DNA of 64,000 nucleotides. It comes from Ilumatobacteraceae bacterium. Its GTDB lineage: Bacteria; Actinomycetota; Acidimicrobiia; Acidimicrobiales; Ilumatobacteraceae. The stretch is from the NCBI GenBank assembly GCA_024644465.1, contig JAHEKY010000004.1, positions 1 to 64,000 on the forward strand, written 5' to 3'. A program made the position numbers and the translations under genes. Numbering within the stretch: position 1 is the stretch's first letter; every line of letters begins with the position of its first letter. Positions 25,704 to 34,643 of the stretch are shown here, one piece after another. The notes below the pieces were generated by a model. It was not told where the DNA came from. It made no database searches and saw only the letters and a list, made by a program, of their open reading frames with translations.

Positions 25704-27077
25704 CCCGGACATCGTGACGTCGCGGATGACCAGGCTCATCCCGCTGGCGCGCATCGGCAGCCAGTCGATGTCGCCGCCGATTTCGACGATGTCGGTCAGC
25801 ATCCGCTGCAGCGTCGAGGCGATCGTGAACTCGCGCACGGGTGCGCCGACCTCGCCGCCGGAGATCAGCAGCCCGGCGGCGCCGGTCGAGAAGTCGCCGC
25901 TGATCGGGTTGACACCGGAGTGCAGCCCCTGCATCGACTGCACCAACAGACCGTCGTCGACGTCCGCGATCAGCTCGGCCTGGGACCGGGTGCCGGGCAC
26001 GAGCGACAGCGCGAGGCAACCGACGCCGGGCGTGCCGGCGAATCCGCCCCGAGTCGCGTTGCCGGTCGAGACCGTGCCGGCACGGCGACCCGAGTACGAG
26101 TTGTGCACGAACCGGCGCAGCACGCCGTTCTCGATCAACACGTTGCGCCGCGCCGCAAGACCCTCACCATCGACATCGGTCGCGGTGTAGGCGAGCGGGT
26201 TCGTCGGGTCGTCGACGAGTGTCACGTTCGACGCAGCGACGTCGTCGCCGAGGCGGTCGCGGAACAACGAGCGACCCTTGACGACCGCCTCGCCGTTCAG
26301 CGTCGACGAGATCACTCCGAGGAACTGCGCCGTGACGAACGGGTCGAGCACGACGGTCAACCGTTTGCTGGCAGGCTTCGTCGCACCGAGGAGCCGAGTC
26401 GCCCGATCGGCCGCCTCGCGAGCTGCTTTGTCCAGGTCGAAGTCGTGCGGGGAACGCCCGACCGAGAAGCCGAATCCGGTCTGTGTCTCGGCGTCGTCGC
26501 CATCGCCCTCGTCGGCGAGCGTCGAGACCGACACGTAGCAGCCGTTCTCGCGTCCGGACTTGCGGATGCCTGTCGTGCTCGCGACGGCCGACTCGCCAAA
26601 CGCGTCCACGTAGTTCGCGTCGTCGACGCGAACCCGCGGGTCGACGCCCGACGTGCGCTTCTCGAGTTGTTTCGCGAGATCGATCTTGTCGTCGGTCGGA
26701 TACTCGGCGAGCGCTTCGTTCCAGAGCGACTGCGCAGTCACCTCGACACCATCGGGCTGCGCCAGCGCGGCGAACTCGTCCGGCTGACCGAACTGCTGGT
26801 TGTCGCGGGCCTCCGCGAGCACCTCGTCGATCGCACCCGGATCGAGCGTGCCGGCGTACGCGAAGCCCGTACGGCCGTCGCGGATCACACGGATGCCGAT
26901 GCCTTCGCTCTGCGCGGCGACGAAGTGTTCGACCGCGCCCTGGTAGACGCGGACTTCGGTCTCGCCCCCGCGCGTCACGTATGCCTCGATCTCTTCGCCC
27001 GGCACCGCCTGGGCGACGACCCGATCAGCGACCGTCTGGAGGTCGGACTCGAACCCGGTGCCGCCGTCGGCGGTCAT
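25698..27077 (-). CDS. tldE: TldE/PmbA metalloprotease partner subunit
   Basis: 459 aa. With TldD it forms the heterodimeric zinc protease known for cleaving microcin leader peptides, CcdA and unfolded peptides. As expected for TldE/PmbA the HExxxH motif is absent; conserved stretches include SEGIGIRVIRDGRTGFAYA (near 60-78), NPLAYTATDVDGEGL and GDFSTGAAGLLI near the C-terminus. ATG at 27077 overlaps the tldD stop by 4 nt (ATGA), so the pair is coupled. No leader-peptide substrate gene is visible nearby; a longer in-frame start at 27164 would overlap tldD. Confidence 0.93.
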   Translation of the reverse strand: MTADGGTGFESDLQTVADRVVAQAVPGEEIEAYVTRGGETEVRVYQGAVEHFVAAQSEGIGIRVIRDGRTGFAYAGTLDPGAIDEVLAEARDNQQFGQPDEFAALAQPDGVEVTAQSLWNEALAEYPTDDKIDLAKQLEKRTSGVDPRVRVDDANYVDAFGESAVASTTGIRKSGRENGCYVSVSTLADEGDGDDAETQTGFGFSVGRSPHDFDLDKAAREAADRATRLLGATKPASKRLTVVLDPFVTAQFLGVISSTLNGEAVVKGRSLFRDRLGDDVAASNVTLVDDPTNPLAYTATDVDGEGLAARRNVLIENGVLRRFVHNSYSGRRAGTVSTGNATRGGFAGTPGVGCLALSLVPGTRSQAELIADVDDGLLVQSMQGLHSGVNPISGDFSTGAAGLLISGGEVGAPVREFTIASTLQRMLTDIVEIGGDIDWLPMRASGMSLVIRDVTMSGV

Positions 27078-28465
27078 GCGGCGGTGCCACCGATCGTCAT
27101 CGCCGTGACGCGCAAGGTCGGCTGGCCGTCGCCGACCGGCACGCCCTGGCCGTCCTTGCCGCACGTGCCGGGGTTGCCCATCGCAAAGTCGTTGCCGAGC
27201 ATGTCGATGTCCTTGAGCACCTGCGGGCCGTTGCCGATCAGGTTCCCCTCGCGGAGTGGTTCGGTGATCTCACCGTTCTCGATCATGTATGCCTCGGTCA
27301 TGCCGAACACGAAATCGCCGGTGGCCGTGTTGACGCTGCCGCCGCCGAGCTTCGCCACGTAGACGCCGTTGGCCGTCGAGGAGATGATGTCGTCGGGCTC
27401 GCTGGGCCCGTCGAGCACGAACGTGTTGGTCATGCGCACCATCGGCAGATGCTGGTAGCTCTGGCGGCGCCCGTTGCCGGACTGCGGCCGACCTTCCTTG
27501 CGGGCGCGGAGGTAGTCCCACATGTAGTCCGTGAGCACGCCGTCCTCGATCAGCACGTTGCGCTGCGTGATGTGGCCCTCGTCGTCGAAGCCGAGCGTGC
27601 CCCACTCACCCGGCATCGTGCCGTCGTCGACGAGCGTCACGAGCGGGGAGGCGACGAGTTGCCCGACCTTGCCGGCGTAGACGCTGGCGTCCTTCTGGAT
27701 GTGATCGGCCTCGAGGCCGTGGCCACAGGCCTCGTGGAACAGCACCCCGCCCGACCCGTTCTTGATCACGACGGGGACGGCGCCGGAGGGCGCCGGGCGG
27801 GCGCGCAGCTTCGTGATCGCCTGGCGCGCCGCATCGCGTGCGAGTGCTTCGACGTCGACGGTGTCGAAGATCTCGAACCCGACGGTGTGGCCCATCGACT
27901 GGAACCCGGTCTGCATGCCCGTGTCGCCGTCGGCGACGACGCTGATCCGCAACAGGGTGCGGACGACTTCGTCGTCGACGTGTACGCCGTCGGTGTTCGC
28001 GACGAGTGTCCGCTTGCTGCTGTCGCCGTACCCGGCCGAGACCTGCACGATCTCCGGGCCGGAGTCACGCGCCGCGTCGTCCATCCGCTGGAGCAACTCG
28101 ACCTTGCGCGCCTTCGCGATCGCGTCGGGCAGGTGGACGACGGTGTTCGGTCGGTGCGGGGCCGACTTTGTGAGTGCCACCGTGCGTACGCCGCCGCCGC
28201 CCGAACTCGCAGCCGATGCCGCGGCATCGGCGGCGCGCGCCAGCCCCGACTCGGTCAGATCCGAGGTGTAGGCGAAGCCGGTCGTCTCACCCGCGATGAC
28301 GCGGATGCCGGCCCCCCGGTCGCGACCACTGGTGACCTGTTCGATTCGCCCGTCGTCGAGACCTGCCGACGTCGACGCCTTGTCCTCGGCGTACACCTCT
28401 GCGAAATCGGCGCCCGTGCGCACTGCACCGGCGAGTACTCGTTCCAGGACGTCGTCGTCGATCAC
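27074..28465 (-). CDS. tldD: TldD metalloprotease catalytic subunit
   Basis: 463 aa, catalytic half of the TldD/TldE protease. The zinc motif reads LFHEACGHGLEADHI (His-Glu-x-x-x-His, near residue 235), and RRQSYQHLPMVRMTNTF (near 330) and GGSVNTATGDFVFGMTEAY are family blocks. The GTG start at 28465 is supported by a TATCCT box 7 nt upstream. Complete pair in the usual order D-E, convergent with the hairpin cluster. Confidence 0.95.
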   Translation of the reverse strand: MIDDDVLERVLAGAVRTGADFAEVYAEDKASTSAGLDDGRIEQVTSGRDRGAGIRVIAGETTGFAYTSDLTESGLARAADAAASAASSGGGGVRTVALTKSAPHRPNTVVHLPDAIAKARKVELLQRMDDAARDSGPEIVQVSAGYGDSSKRTLVANTDGVHVDDEVVRTLLRISVVADGDTGMQTGFQSMGHTVGFEIFDTVDVEALARDAARQAITKLRARPAPSGAVPVVIKNGSGGVLFHEACGHGLEADHIQKDASVYAGKVGQLVASPLVTLVDDGTMPGEWGTLGFDDEGHITQRNVLIEDGVLTDYMWDYLRARKEGRPQSGNGRRQSYQHLPMVRMTNTFVLDGPSEPDDIISSTANGVYVAKLGGGSVNTATGDFVFGMTEAYMIENGEITEPLREGNLIGNGPQVLKDIDMLGNDFAMGNPGTCGKDGQGVPVGDGQPTLRVTAMTIGGTAA

Positions 28466-28472
28466 CCCGCAG

Positions 28473-28478
28473 AGGATA
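28473..28478 (-). promoter_or_regulatory. -10 box of tldD (TATCCT, 7 nt before GTG)
   Basis: Minus-strand TANNNT hexamer at leaderless spacing from a GTG start. Confidence 0.45.
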
Positions 28479-28550
28479 GGGGCCGCACCAAACGATGACA
28501 GGCCGATGACGGTTCGGTGATGAAAAGTGCCGTGATGCTCCGAACTGCGT

Positions 28551-28556
28551 TAGCGT
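28551..28556 (+). promoter_or_regulatory. -10 box of the 28564 gene (TAGCGT, 7 nt before GTG)
   Basis: TANNNT hexamer at leaderless spacing; the preceding 50 bp are AT-richer than their surroundings. Confidence 0.42.
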
Positions 28557-28563
28557 TTTCGAA

Positions 28564-28947
28564 GTGGAACTCGAAACGGGTATGCGCGGGGATGCGAAGT
28601 TGACGGTGACCGAGGCGGACACGGCGGCGGCACTCGGATCGGGCACGGTCGACGTGCTCGGTTCGCCACGCCTGATCGCGCTCTGCGAGGAGGCGTGTCA
28701 GAACGCACTCAACGGACACCTCGACGCCGGCAAGACGAGCGTCGGCATGCGGGTGCAGTTCGACCATCTGCAGCCGACTCCGGTCGGTGCGGAGGTGCTC
28801 GCAGAGGCGGTGCTCAAGAAGATCGACGGCCGTCGGCTCAAGTTCGACGTCTCGGCCAGCGATGCGGGCGGGCTGGTCGCGGCCGGCAAGATCACCCGCG
28901 TCGTCGTCGGTCTCGACCACTTCATGGAGAAGTGTTCGGCATCGTGA
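28564..28947 (+). CDS. Hot-dog thioesterase, FlK-like
   Basis: 127 aa, single hot-dog domain resembling fluoroacetyl-CoA-thioesterase-like proteins. The catalytic region can be aligned: SPRLIALCEEAC (Ser where FlK has Thr, and the Glu) and VQFDHLQPTP (His), so a thioester hydrolase triad is plausible with a Thr-to-Ser change. The acyl-CoA substrate is unknown; no fluorometabolite genes occur. The GTG start fits the TAGCGT box. Short genes like this are often housekeeping thioesterases. Confidence 0.75.
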   Translation: MELETGMRGDAKLTVTEADTAAALGSGTVDVLGSPRLIALCEEACQNALNGHLDAGKTSVGMRVQFDHLQPTPVGAEVLAEAVLKKIDGRRLKFDVSASDAGGLVAAGKITRVVVGLDHFMEKCSAS

Positions 28948-29018
28948 CATCGGGTCACGTGCCAGCGTGACGTATCCGTTGCACCACGGTTCCCGCGTCG
29001 TCAGATGCCGAGTTGCCG

Positions 29019-29024
29019 TACAGT
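29019..29024 (+). promoter_or_regulatory. -10 box of the PAP2 gene (TACAGT, 9 nt before ATG)
   Basis: TANNNT hexamer; transcription would start within about 2 nt of the ATG at 29034. Confidence 0.38.
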
Positions 29025-29033
29025 GTGACCCGC

Positions 29034-29912
29034 ATGAAGGTCGCACCCGCTTCCCTCGCGCCCGAGCGCGAACACCGGAAGTACTGGTGGAAGGAAGCCC
29101 TCATCGTCGCGACCTTCTACGTGATCTACACGTGGATCCGAAACCTGTTCGGCTCGAACACGATCGCCTCGACGGGGATCCCGGTCCACGCGTTCACCAA
29201 CGCCGAGCGCGTCATCCGGTTCGAGCAGTGGATGGGCTTGTACCACGAGGAGACCGTGCAGGGCTGGTTCCTGCCGTATCGGTGGTTCATCCAATTCTGG
29301 AACGTGTACTACGGCACGGCCCACTTCGTCGTCACCCTGGCCGTGTTCGTGGTCCTCTACGTCAAGCGCGCCGACGTCTTTCCCCAGTGGCGCAACACGC
29401 TCGCCGCGATGACCGCCCTGGCGATCATCGGGTTCGCGTTCTTCCCGCTGATGCCCCCGCGGCTGCTCGACGAACCCTGCCCGATCCCGGGCCGCGATCC
29501 GCTGCGCTACGGCGGCCGGTGCATCCCGAGTGACGTCCGCCCGAGCGGCGGGTTCGGCTTCGTCGACACGCTCGCCGACTACGGCGGGCCGTGGTCGTTC
29601 GACTCCGAGACGATCGCCTCGATCTCGAACCAGTACGCAGCGATGCCGAGCCTGCACATCGGGTGGTCGACATGGTGTGCGATCGCGGTCTGGCCGCTCT
29701 TGCGCCGACGCTGGACGAAGATCGCCCTCCTGCTCTACCCGGCAGCGACGCTGTTCTGCATCGTCGTGACCGGCAACCACTACTGGATCGACGGTGTCGG
29801 CGGAATCGTCGTCTTCGGCGTCGGCGCGGTGATCGGCTGGGGCCTGCACCGCTGGAATCAGGACCGTCTCGACCGTCAGATCGCCCGCACGATCAGCACC
29901 GGTGCGGGCTGA
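29034..29912 (+). CDS. PAP2-superfamily membrane phosphatase/transferase (AUR1-like)
   Basis: 292-aa polytopic membrane protein of the PAP2_3 branch, which includes inositol-phosphorylceramide-synthase-like enzymes. The catalytic motifs are MPSLHIGWSTW (near 205, first His) and GNHYWIDGVGG (near 245, His and Asp). About six membrane segments surround them. It may transfer or remove phosphate from a polyprenyl or phosphatidylinositol-type lipid; the exact lipid is unknown. I preferred the ATG at 29034 over a TTG at 29013 because the latter overlaps the promoter box. galT follows after 66 nt with its own box. Confidence 0.82.
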   Translation: MKVAPASLAPEREHRKYWWKEALIVATFYVIYTWIRNLFGSNTIASTGIPVHAFTNAERVIRFEQWMGLYHEETVQGWFLPYRWFIQFWNVYYGTAHFVVTLAVFVVLYVKRADVFPQWRNTLAAMTALAIIGFAFFPLMPPRLLDEPCPIPGRDPLRYGGRCIPSDVRPSGGFGFVDTLADYGGPWSFDSETIASISNQYAAMPSLHIGWSTWCAIAVWPLLRRRWTKIALLLYPAATLFCIVVTGNHYWIDGVGGIVVFGVGAVIGWGLHRWNQDRLDRQIARTISTGAG

Positions 29913-29963
29913 CCCGACGCGCCTCGGCGGGGGCGCTGTCACCGCGGCCGGGCCGATCGGTCC

Positions 29964-29969
29964 TAGCAT
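29964..29969 (+). promoter_or_regulatory. -10 box of galT (TAGCAT, 9 nt before ATG)
   Basis: TANNNT hexamer close to the ATG at 29979; near-leaderless spacing. Confidence 0.38.
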
Positions 29970-29978
29970 TGGCACACG

Positions 29979-30962
29979 ATGAGTCAAATGCGTCTGAATC
30001 CGCTCAACGGGCGATGGGTCACGATCGTCGCTGAGCGCGCCAAGCGGCCGAGCGATTTCGCGCCCCGCGACCGGACGGAGGACCCCGACGGCGACCGCCG
30101 CTGCCCGTTCTGCCCCGGCAACGAGGAGGAGACGCCGCCGGCCCTGGAGACGACCGAGGCGGACGGCACCTGGTCGATGCGTGTCATCCCGAACCGTTAC
30201 CCGGCCTTCGACGGAGACGACGGCTTCGCGGTGCACAACCTCGGTCCGGTCTTCGTCCAGGCCGAGGCGAGCGGCATCCACGAGGTGTTCGTCTACACGC
30301 CGGAGCACGACAGCGGTCTCCACGAACTCGACGATCAGCACGCGGCGGACATGATGCACGCATTGCGCCGCCGGTTCTCCGACCACTCCGACATCACCCA
30401 AGTGCGTTACACGCAGGCGATCGTCAACCACGGACGCGAAGCCGGCGCGTCGATCGCCCATCCGCACGGGCAGATCCTCGGCCTGCCGTTCGTACCCGGC
30501 GAAGTGCTCGACGAGGAGCGGGCGTTCGCTCGCTTCGCCGGCGGCTGCCTGCTCTGCACGACGATCGAAGCGGAGATCGCCGCCGACGAGCGGGTCGTCT
30601 TCGCGACCGACGACGTCGTCGTGATCACCCCGTACTGGAGCGGCTCACCCTTCGAGCTGCTGATCATCCCCCGCGTCCACGAGCCGCACCTCCAGGACGC
30701 GGACGACAGCAGCCTCGTCGCTGTCGGGCTCGCCCTGCGCGACGCAATCGGCCACCTCAACGCCGTGATCGGCGACGTCGCCTACAACCTCGGCTTCCAC
30801 ACCGCGCCGCATCAGCACACCGGTCAGTACCACTGGCACGCCCACGTGTGGCCGAACCTGGTCACGCAGGCCGGCTTCGAACGCGGGACCGGCGTGATGA
30901 TCAACGTCGTCCCGCCCGAGCAGGCGTGCAGCACGCTGCGATCCGTCGCCGCCCCGGCGTGA
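29979..30962 (+). CDS. galT: Galactose-1-phosphate uridylyltransferase
   Basis: Leloir-pathway enzyme exchanging UMP between UDP-glucose and galactose-1-phosphate; 327 aa. CPFCPGNEEETPP (near 43) gives two zinc-ligand cysteines; the active HPHGQ is near 162 (IAHPHGQILGLP) and the second HIT-type block is APHQHTGQYHWHAHVWP near 275. No galK or galE is in the window, so function in general NDP-sugar exchange (or as an ADP-using relative) remains possible. An SRPBCC gene follows after 7 nt and is probably cotranscribed. Confidence 0.9.
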   Translation: MSQMRLNPLNGRWVTIVAERAKRPSDFAPRDRTEDPDGDRRCPFCPGNEEETPPALETTEADGTWSMRVIPNRYPAFDGDDGFAVHNLGPVFVQAEASGIHEVFVYTPEHDSGLHELDDQHAADMMHALRRRFSDHSDITQVRYTQAIVNHGREAGASIAHPHGQILGLPFVPGEVLDEERAFARFAGGCLLCTTIEAEIAADERVVFATDDVVVITPYWSGSPFELLIIPRVHEPHLQDADDSSLVAVGLALRDAIGHLNAVIGDVAYNLGFHTAPHQHTGQYHWHAHVWPNLVTQAGFERGTGVMINVVPPEQACSTLRSVAAPA

Positions 30963-30969
30963 TCGCCCG

Positions 30970-31449
30970 ATGAGCGACGTCACGGTCTCGATCGATCTCG
31001 ACGCCGGCCCGGCGGAGGTCTGGGCGGTCGTCGAACCGATCGAGCGGCACGTGGACTGGATGGCGGACGCGGTCGCGATCCGGTTCGAGACGGAACAGAC
31101 CCGCGGCGTCGGAACGAAGTTCTTGTGCGACACCAAGGTCGGCCCGATCCGGCTGACCGATCACATGGAGATCACCGAATGGAGACCCGCCGTCGACGCC
31201 GACGCCGACTCACCGGGCGTCGACGGTGTGATGGGTGTCGTGCACACGGGTGTCGTCACGGGCCGCGGCGTGTTCACGATCGAGCCGCTCTCGGACGGCA
31301 CCGGTTCCAAGTTCACCTGGTCCGAGAACCTGGACTTCCCGTGGTACCTCGGTGGCCGGCTCGGGGAGATCATCGCCGGGCGGTTCGTGCTCGGCGCGAT
31401 CTGGAAGCGCAACCTGCGCGGCCTCAAGCGCATCGTCGAAGGCGGCTGA
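30970..31449 (+). CDS. SRPBCC (START/polyketide-cyclase-like) family protein
   Basis: 159-aa single-domain protein of the helix-grip fold: N-terminal strand VTVSIDLDAGPAEVWAVVEPIERHVDWM, central strands around DHMEITEWRP, and a long C-terminal helix ending IWKRNLRGLKRIVEGG. Such proteins bind hydrophobic ligands or act as cyclases/aromatases; nothing in the sequence shows which. Separated from galT by 7 nt. Its stop is 2 nt from the end of convergent glgB. Confidence 0.8.
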   Translation: MSDVTVSIDLDAGPAEVWAVVEPIERHVDWMADAVAIRFETEQTRGVGTKFLCDTKVGPIRLTDHMEITEWRPAVDADADSPGVDGVMGVVHTGVVTGRGVFTIEPLSDGTGSKFTWSENLDFPWYLGGRLGEIIAGRFVLGAIWKRNLRGLKRIVEGG

Positions 31450-31451
31450 CC

Positions 31452-33413
31452 TCAGCCGGGGCTGGGCGCGGCGAGCCACACGACCGACAGCGGCCCGACG
31501 TCGAGCATCGCCGACGAGGCCTGGCCCTGCCACGGCGAGTCTTCCCCGACGACGTCGTCGACCGGGTCGACTCCGGCGGCGACCGAGTCCGCGTCGAAGC
31601 CACGGTGGCCGCTCCCCCACCAGTTCGGCGAATCGGTGTCGAGCACGACCTGCCACGTCCCGCCCCACGGCAGCCCGACGCGGTAGCCCGGCCGCGGTAC
31701 CGGCGTGAAGTTGGCGATACACACGACTGCCGACGCGCCGTCGACGCCCCACCTCGTGAACGCGAACACGCTGTCCTGCGCGTTGTCGGCATCGAGCCAC
31801 TCGAACCCCGCCGGATCGGTGTCGCGCTCCCACAGCGCGGGCCACGTGTCCGATGTCGCGTTCATCGACTGGATCAGGTCGTGGACACCCCGGTGCGGTG
31901 CGTACTCGGCGAGATGCCACGGCAACTCTGCGCCGTCGTTCCACTCCTGCCATGACGCCAGCTCGGTCCCCATGAAGACGAGCGGTGCTCCCGGCATCGC
32001 CCACTGCCAGGCGAGCAGGCAGCGCAGGTTGGCGAACTTCTGCCAATCGTCGCCGCTCATCTTGTGCAGGAGGCTGCCCTTGCCGTGGACGACCTCGTCG
32101 TGGCTGAGCGGCAGCACGAACCGCTCGTTGTACGCGTACAGCTGCGCGAAGGTCATCTCGTTGTGGTGGTACTTGCGGTGGATGGGGTCGTGCGCGAGAA
32201 AGCCGAGCGAGTCGTGCATCCAGCCGAGGTTCCACTTGTGACTGAAGCCGAGTCCGCCGTCGGCGACCGGGTGCGTGACGCCCGGCCACGCCGTCGACTC
32301 CTCGGCGATCATCAACGCGTCGGGGAACTCCTCCGCGACGACCGTGTTCGTCTCCTGCAGGAGCGCGATCGCTTCGAGGTGCTCGCGGCCGCCGTACCGG
32401 TTGGGCGACCACTCCCCGTCGTCGCGTGAGTAGTCGAGGTACAGCATCGACGCGACCGCGTCGACGCGCAGACCGTCGACGTGGAACTCGTCGAGCCAGT
32501 ACAACGCGTTCGCGACGAGGAAGTTGCGCACCTCGTTGCGGCCGAAGTCGAAGACGTATGTGCCCCAGTCGGGCTGTTCGCCGCGCTGTGGATTCGGGTG
32601 TTCGTAGAGCGGCGTGCCGTCGAAGCGGCCGAGACTCCAGTCGTCCTTCGGGAAGTGCGCGGGCACCCAGTCGACGATCACACCGACGCCGCGGGCGTGG
32701 AGCGCGTCGACGAATCGGCGCATCCCGTCGGGGTTGCCGAACCGGGCGGTCGGGGCGAAGTATCCGGACACCTGGTAGCCCCACGAACCACCGAACGGGT
32801 GCTCGGCGACCGGCAGCAGCTCGACGTGCGTGAATCGGAGGTCGGCGACGTAGTCGCCGACCTGTGTCGCCAGCTCGTCCCACGTCTCGACGCCGCGCTT
32901 CCACGAACCGAGGTGAACCTCGTAGATCCGCATCGGCGCGTCGCCCTCGAGGGTCGCCGCGCGCCGGGACATCCAGTCGTCGTCGGCCCAGGTGTGTTCG
33001 GTCGGCGTCGGTACGACGCTCGCGTCGCTCGGTGGTGCCTCGGTCTGGCGCGCCATCGGGTCGGCCTTGCGCAGCGTCCGCCCGTTCGAACCGAGGATCT
33101 CGTACTTGTAGCAATCACCGCCTGCCGCGGACGGGCACACGACCGACCAGACCCCGGTCGGGCGGTCCGTCGTGATCTGCGTCATCGCCTCGGGCTGCCA
33201 CCCGTTCCAGTCTCCGACGACCGAGACCGCCTGCGCGTTCGGCGCCCACACCGCGAACCGCACCGACGGCGAACCCGCCGTGCCGACCGGTTGCGGGCCG
33301 AGCACCTCCCACAGCCGGCGGTGGTTGCCCTCACCGAGGAGGTGGAGATCGAGCTCCCCGATCGAACTCGAGGGTCCCCGTTGCGAGCCGGCCGGATGCG
33401 AAGAAGAGGTCAT
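31452..33413 (-). CDS. glgB: 1,4-alpha-glucan branching enzyme
   Basis: Introduces alpha-1,6 branches into glycogen; GH13 enzyme of 653 aa. An N-terminal CBM48-like module (VRFAVWAPNAQAVSVVGDWN near 50) precedes the barrel: HVELLPVAEHPF near 190, nucleophile Asp in DGLRVDAVASMLYLDYSRDDG near 290, acid/base Glu in LMIAEESTAWPGVT near 345, and LSHDEVVHGKGSLLHKM near 410. The ATG at 33413 is preferred to a GTG at 33419 because TACTGT is 8 nt before the ATG. Divergent from the glucan synthase gene with overlapping promoter boxes. Confidence 0.96.
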   Translation of the reverse strand: MTSSSHPAGSQRGPSSSIGELDLHLLGEGNHRRLWEVLGPQPVGTAGSPSVRFAVWAPNAQAVSVVGDWNGWQPEAMTQITTDRPTGVWSVVCPSAAGGDCYKYEILGSNGRTLRKADPMARQTEAPPSDASVVPTPTEHTWADDDWMSRRAATLEGDAPMRIYEVHLGSWKRGVETWDELATQVGDYVADLRFTHVELLPVAEHPFGGSWGYQVSGYFAPTARFGNPDGMRRFVDALHARGVGVIVDWVPAHFPKDDWSLGRFDGTPLYEHPNPQRGEQPDWGTYVFDFGRNEVRNFLVANALYWLDEFHVDGLRVDAVASMLYLDYSRDDGEWSPNRYGGREHLEAIALLQETNTVVAEEFPDALMIAEESTAWPGVTHPVADGGLGFSHKWNLGWMHDSLGFLAHDPIHRKYHHNEMTFAQLYAYNERFVLPLSHDEVVHGKGSLLHKMSGDDWQKFANLRCLLAWQWAMPGAPLVFMGTELASWQEWNDGAELPWHLAEYAPHRGVHDLIQSMNATSDTWPALWERDTDPAGFEWLDADNAQDSVFAFTRWGVDGASAVVCIANFTPVPRPGYRVGLPWGGTWQVVLDTDSPNWWGSGHRGFDADSVAAGVDPVDDVVGEDSPWQGQASSAMLDVGPLSVVWLAAPSPG

Positions 33414-33421
33414 CGGCACCC

Positions 33422-33427
33422 ACAGTA
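33422..33427 (-). promoter_or_regulatory. -10 box of glgB (TACTGT, 8 nt before ATG)
   Basis: Minus-strand TANNNT hexamer. It shares bases 33426-33427 with the -10 box of the divergent GT4 gene. Confidence 0.42.
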
Positions 33428-33431
33428 GGGT
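33426..33431 (+). promoter_or_regulatory. -10 box of the GT4 gene (TAGGGT, 8 nt before GTG)
   Basis: TANNNT hexamer at leaderless spacing, overlapping the divergent glgB box by 2 bp. Confidence 0.4.
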
Positions 33432-33439
33432 GCGCGGAC

Positions 33440-34615
33440 GTGCGTGTGCTGATGGCGTCCTGGGACTTCCCTCCGAAGGAGACCGGTGGCACCGCCGCGC
33501 ACGTCGCCGGATTGAGCCAGGCGCTCGCCGCCGAGGGCCACGACGTCGTCGTCCTGACCGTTGCCCACCCGCGCGTCGATCGCGAGGCCGAACGCGTCGG
33601 CCCGGTACGGGTCGTGCGTGGCGTGACCGATCTGCCGTGGCTGCCGAAGACGGAGCCCGTGTCGCGGACCGCGTCGGCGAACCACGCGCTCGTCAAGCTC
33701 GGGGCGAGCCTGCCCGACCTGCTCGATGGCTGGCGCCCCGACGTCGTGCACGGCCACGACTGGCGGATGGGGTGGACGGCCGACACGGTCGCAGCACTGT
33801 TCGACGTGCCGTTCGTGCTGACGATGCACGGCACCGAACGCGTGCGCCACGGCGGCGAGCTGCCACCCGGGACGCCGTCGGACATCAACTCGATCGAGTG
33901 GTGGCTGGCGTTCCAGGCCGACCGGCTGATCTCGCCGACGAAGTTCATGGTCGACCAGCTGATCACCGGCTTCGAGCTGCCGCCGGAGCTCGTCGCACGC
34001 GTCCCGAACGGCATCGATCCCGACCTGTGGAAGGTTCCCGGCGAGGAACCTGTCGAGCGGGAACCCTTCGTGCTGTCGTGGGGACGGGTGCAGTTCGAGA
34101 AGGGTTTCCAGGTCCTCGCCCGGGCGATGACGCTGGTCCGGACGCGGGTACCCGGCGTGCACTGCACGATCGCGGGCCGCGGCAGCTACTTGCCGGAGTT
34201 GCAGTCCCAGCTCGATGTCGAGGGCGTCAGCGACATCATCGACCTGCCGGGGTTCGTCAACGACGTCGAACTGCGGCGGCTGACGCAGCGCGCTGGTTGC
34301 GTCGTCATCCCCAGCCTGTACGAACCGTTCGGGCTCGTCGCCCTCGAAGCGCTCGCTGCGGGGGCGCCGCTGATCGTCGCGCGGACCGGCGGCCTCTCGG
34401 AGCTGATCGAGGGCACCGACGCCGGCCTGACATTCGAACCCGGCCGCGCGAACGACCTGGCGAGCTGCATCGAGCGGGTGCTCAACGACCGGTTCCTCGC
34501 GTCGGAGCTGACGACCAACGCCCGGGAACTGATCGAGCGGAAGTACTCGTGGCAGGCGATCGCCGTGTCGACGGCGAGGGTGTACCAGGCTGCACGTACC
34601 GCCCGTGCCTCTTGA
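33440..34615 (+). CDS. GT4 glycosyltransferase, probable alpha-glucan synthase
   Basis: 391-aa GT-B enzyme. The N-terminal domain begins VLMASWDFPPKETGGTAAHVAGLSQAL-like with the acceptor-site Gly-Gly; the C-terminal donor domain has the EX7E-type block SLYEPFGLVALEAL (near 292-305). Placed between glgB and glgP, it is the only glucan synthase candidate here, so it may act as the ADP- or UDP-glucose-using glycogen synthase (or the maltose-1-phosphate synthase GlgM type known in actinobacteria). Donor is not determined. GTG at 33440 is fixed by TAGGGT 8 nt upstream. Confidence 0.82.
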   Translation: MRVLMASWDFPPKETGGTAAHVAGLSQALAAEGHDVVVLTVAHPRVDREAERVGPVRVVRGVTDLPWLPKTEPVSRTASANHALVKLGASLPDLLDGWRPDVVHGHDWRMGWTADTVAALFDVPFVLTMHGTERVRHGGELPPGTPSDINSIEWWLAFQADRLISPTKFMVDQLITGFELPPELVARVPNGIDPDLWKVPGEEPVEREPFVLSWGRVQFEKGFQVLARAMTLVRTRVPGVHCTIAGRGSYLPELQSQLDVEGVSDIIDLPGFVNDVELRRLTQRAGCVVIPSLYEPFGLVALEALAAGAPLIVARTGGLSELIEGTDAGLTFEPGRANDLASCIERVLNDRFLASELTTNARELIERKYSWQAIAVSTARVYQAARTARAS

Positions 34616-34628
34616 GCGGACACGTCGT

Positions 34629-34634
34629 TACGCT
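34629..34634 (+). promoter_or_regulatory. -10 box of glgP (TACGCT, 9 nt before ATG)
   Basis: TANNNT hexamer in the 28-bp gap after the GT4 gene; a local promoter in addition to read-through is possible. Confidence 0.35.
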
Positions 34635-34643
34635 GCGGACGCA

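Noticed and set aside
26483-28498. Long plus-strand frame over tldE/tldD
   Set aside because: Shadow of the TldD/TldE pair; Arg/His-rich with no motifs.
33414-33419. GTG at 33419 as glgB start
   Set aside because: Only 2 nt from the TACTGT box; the ATG at 33413 is consistent with it.
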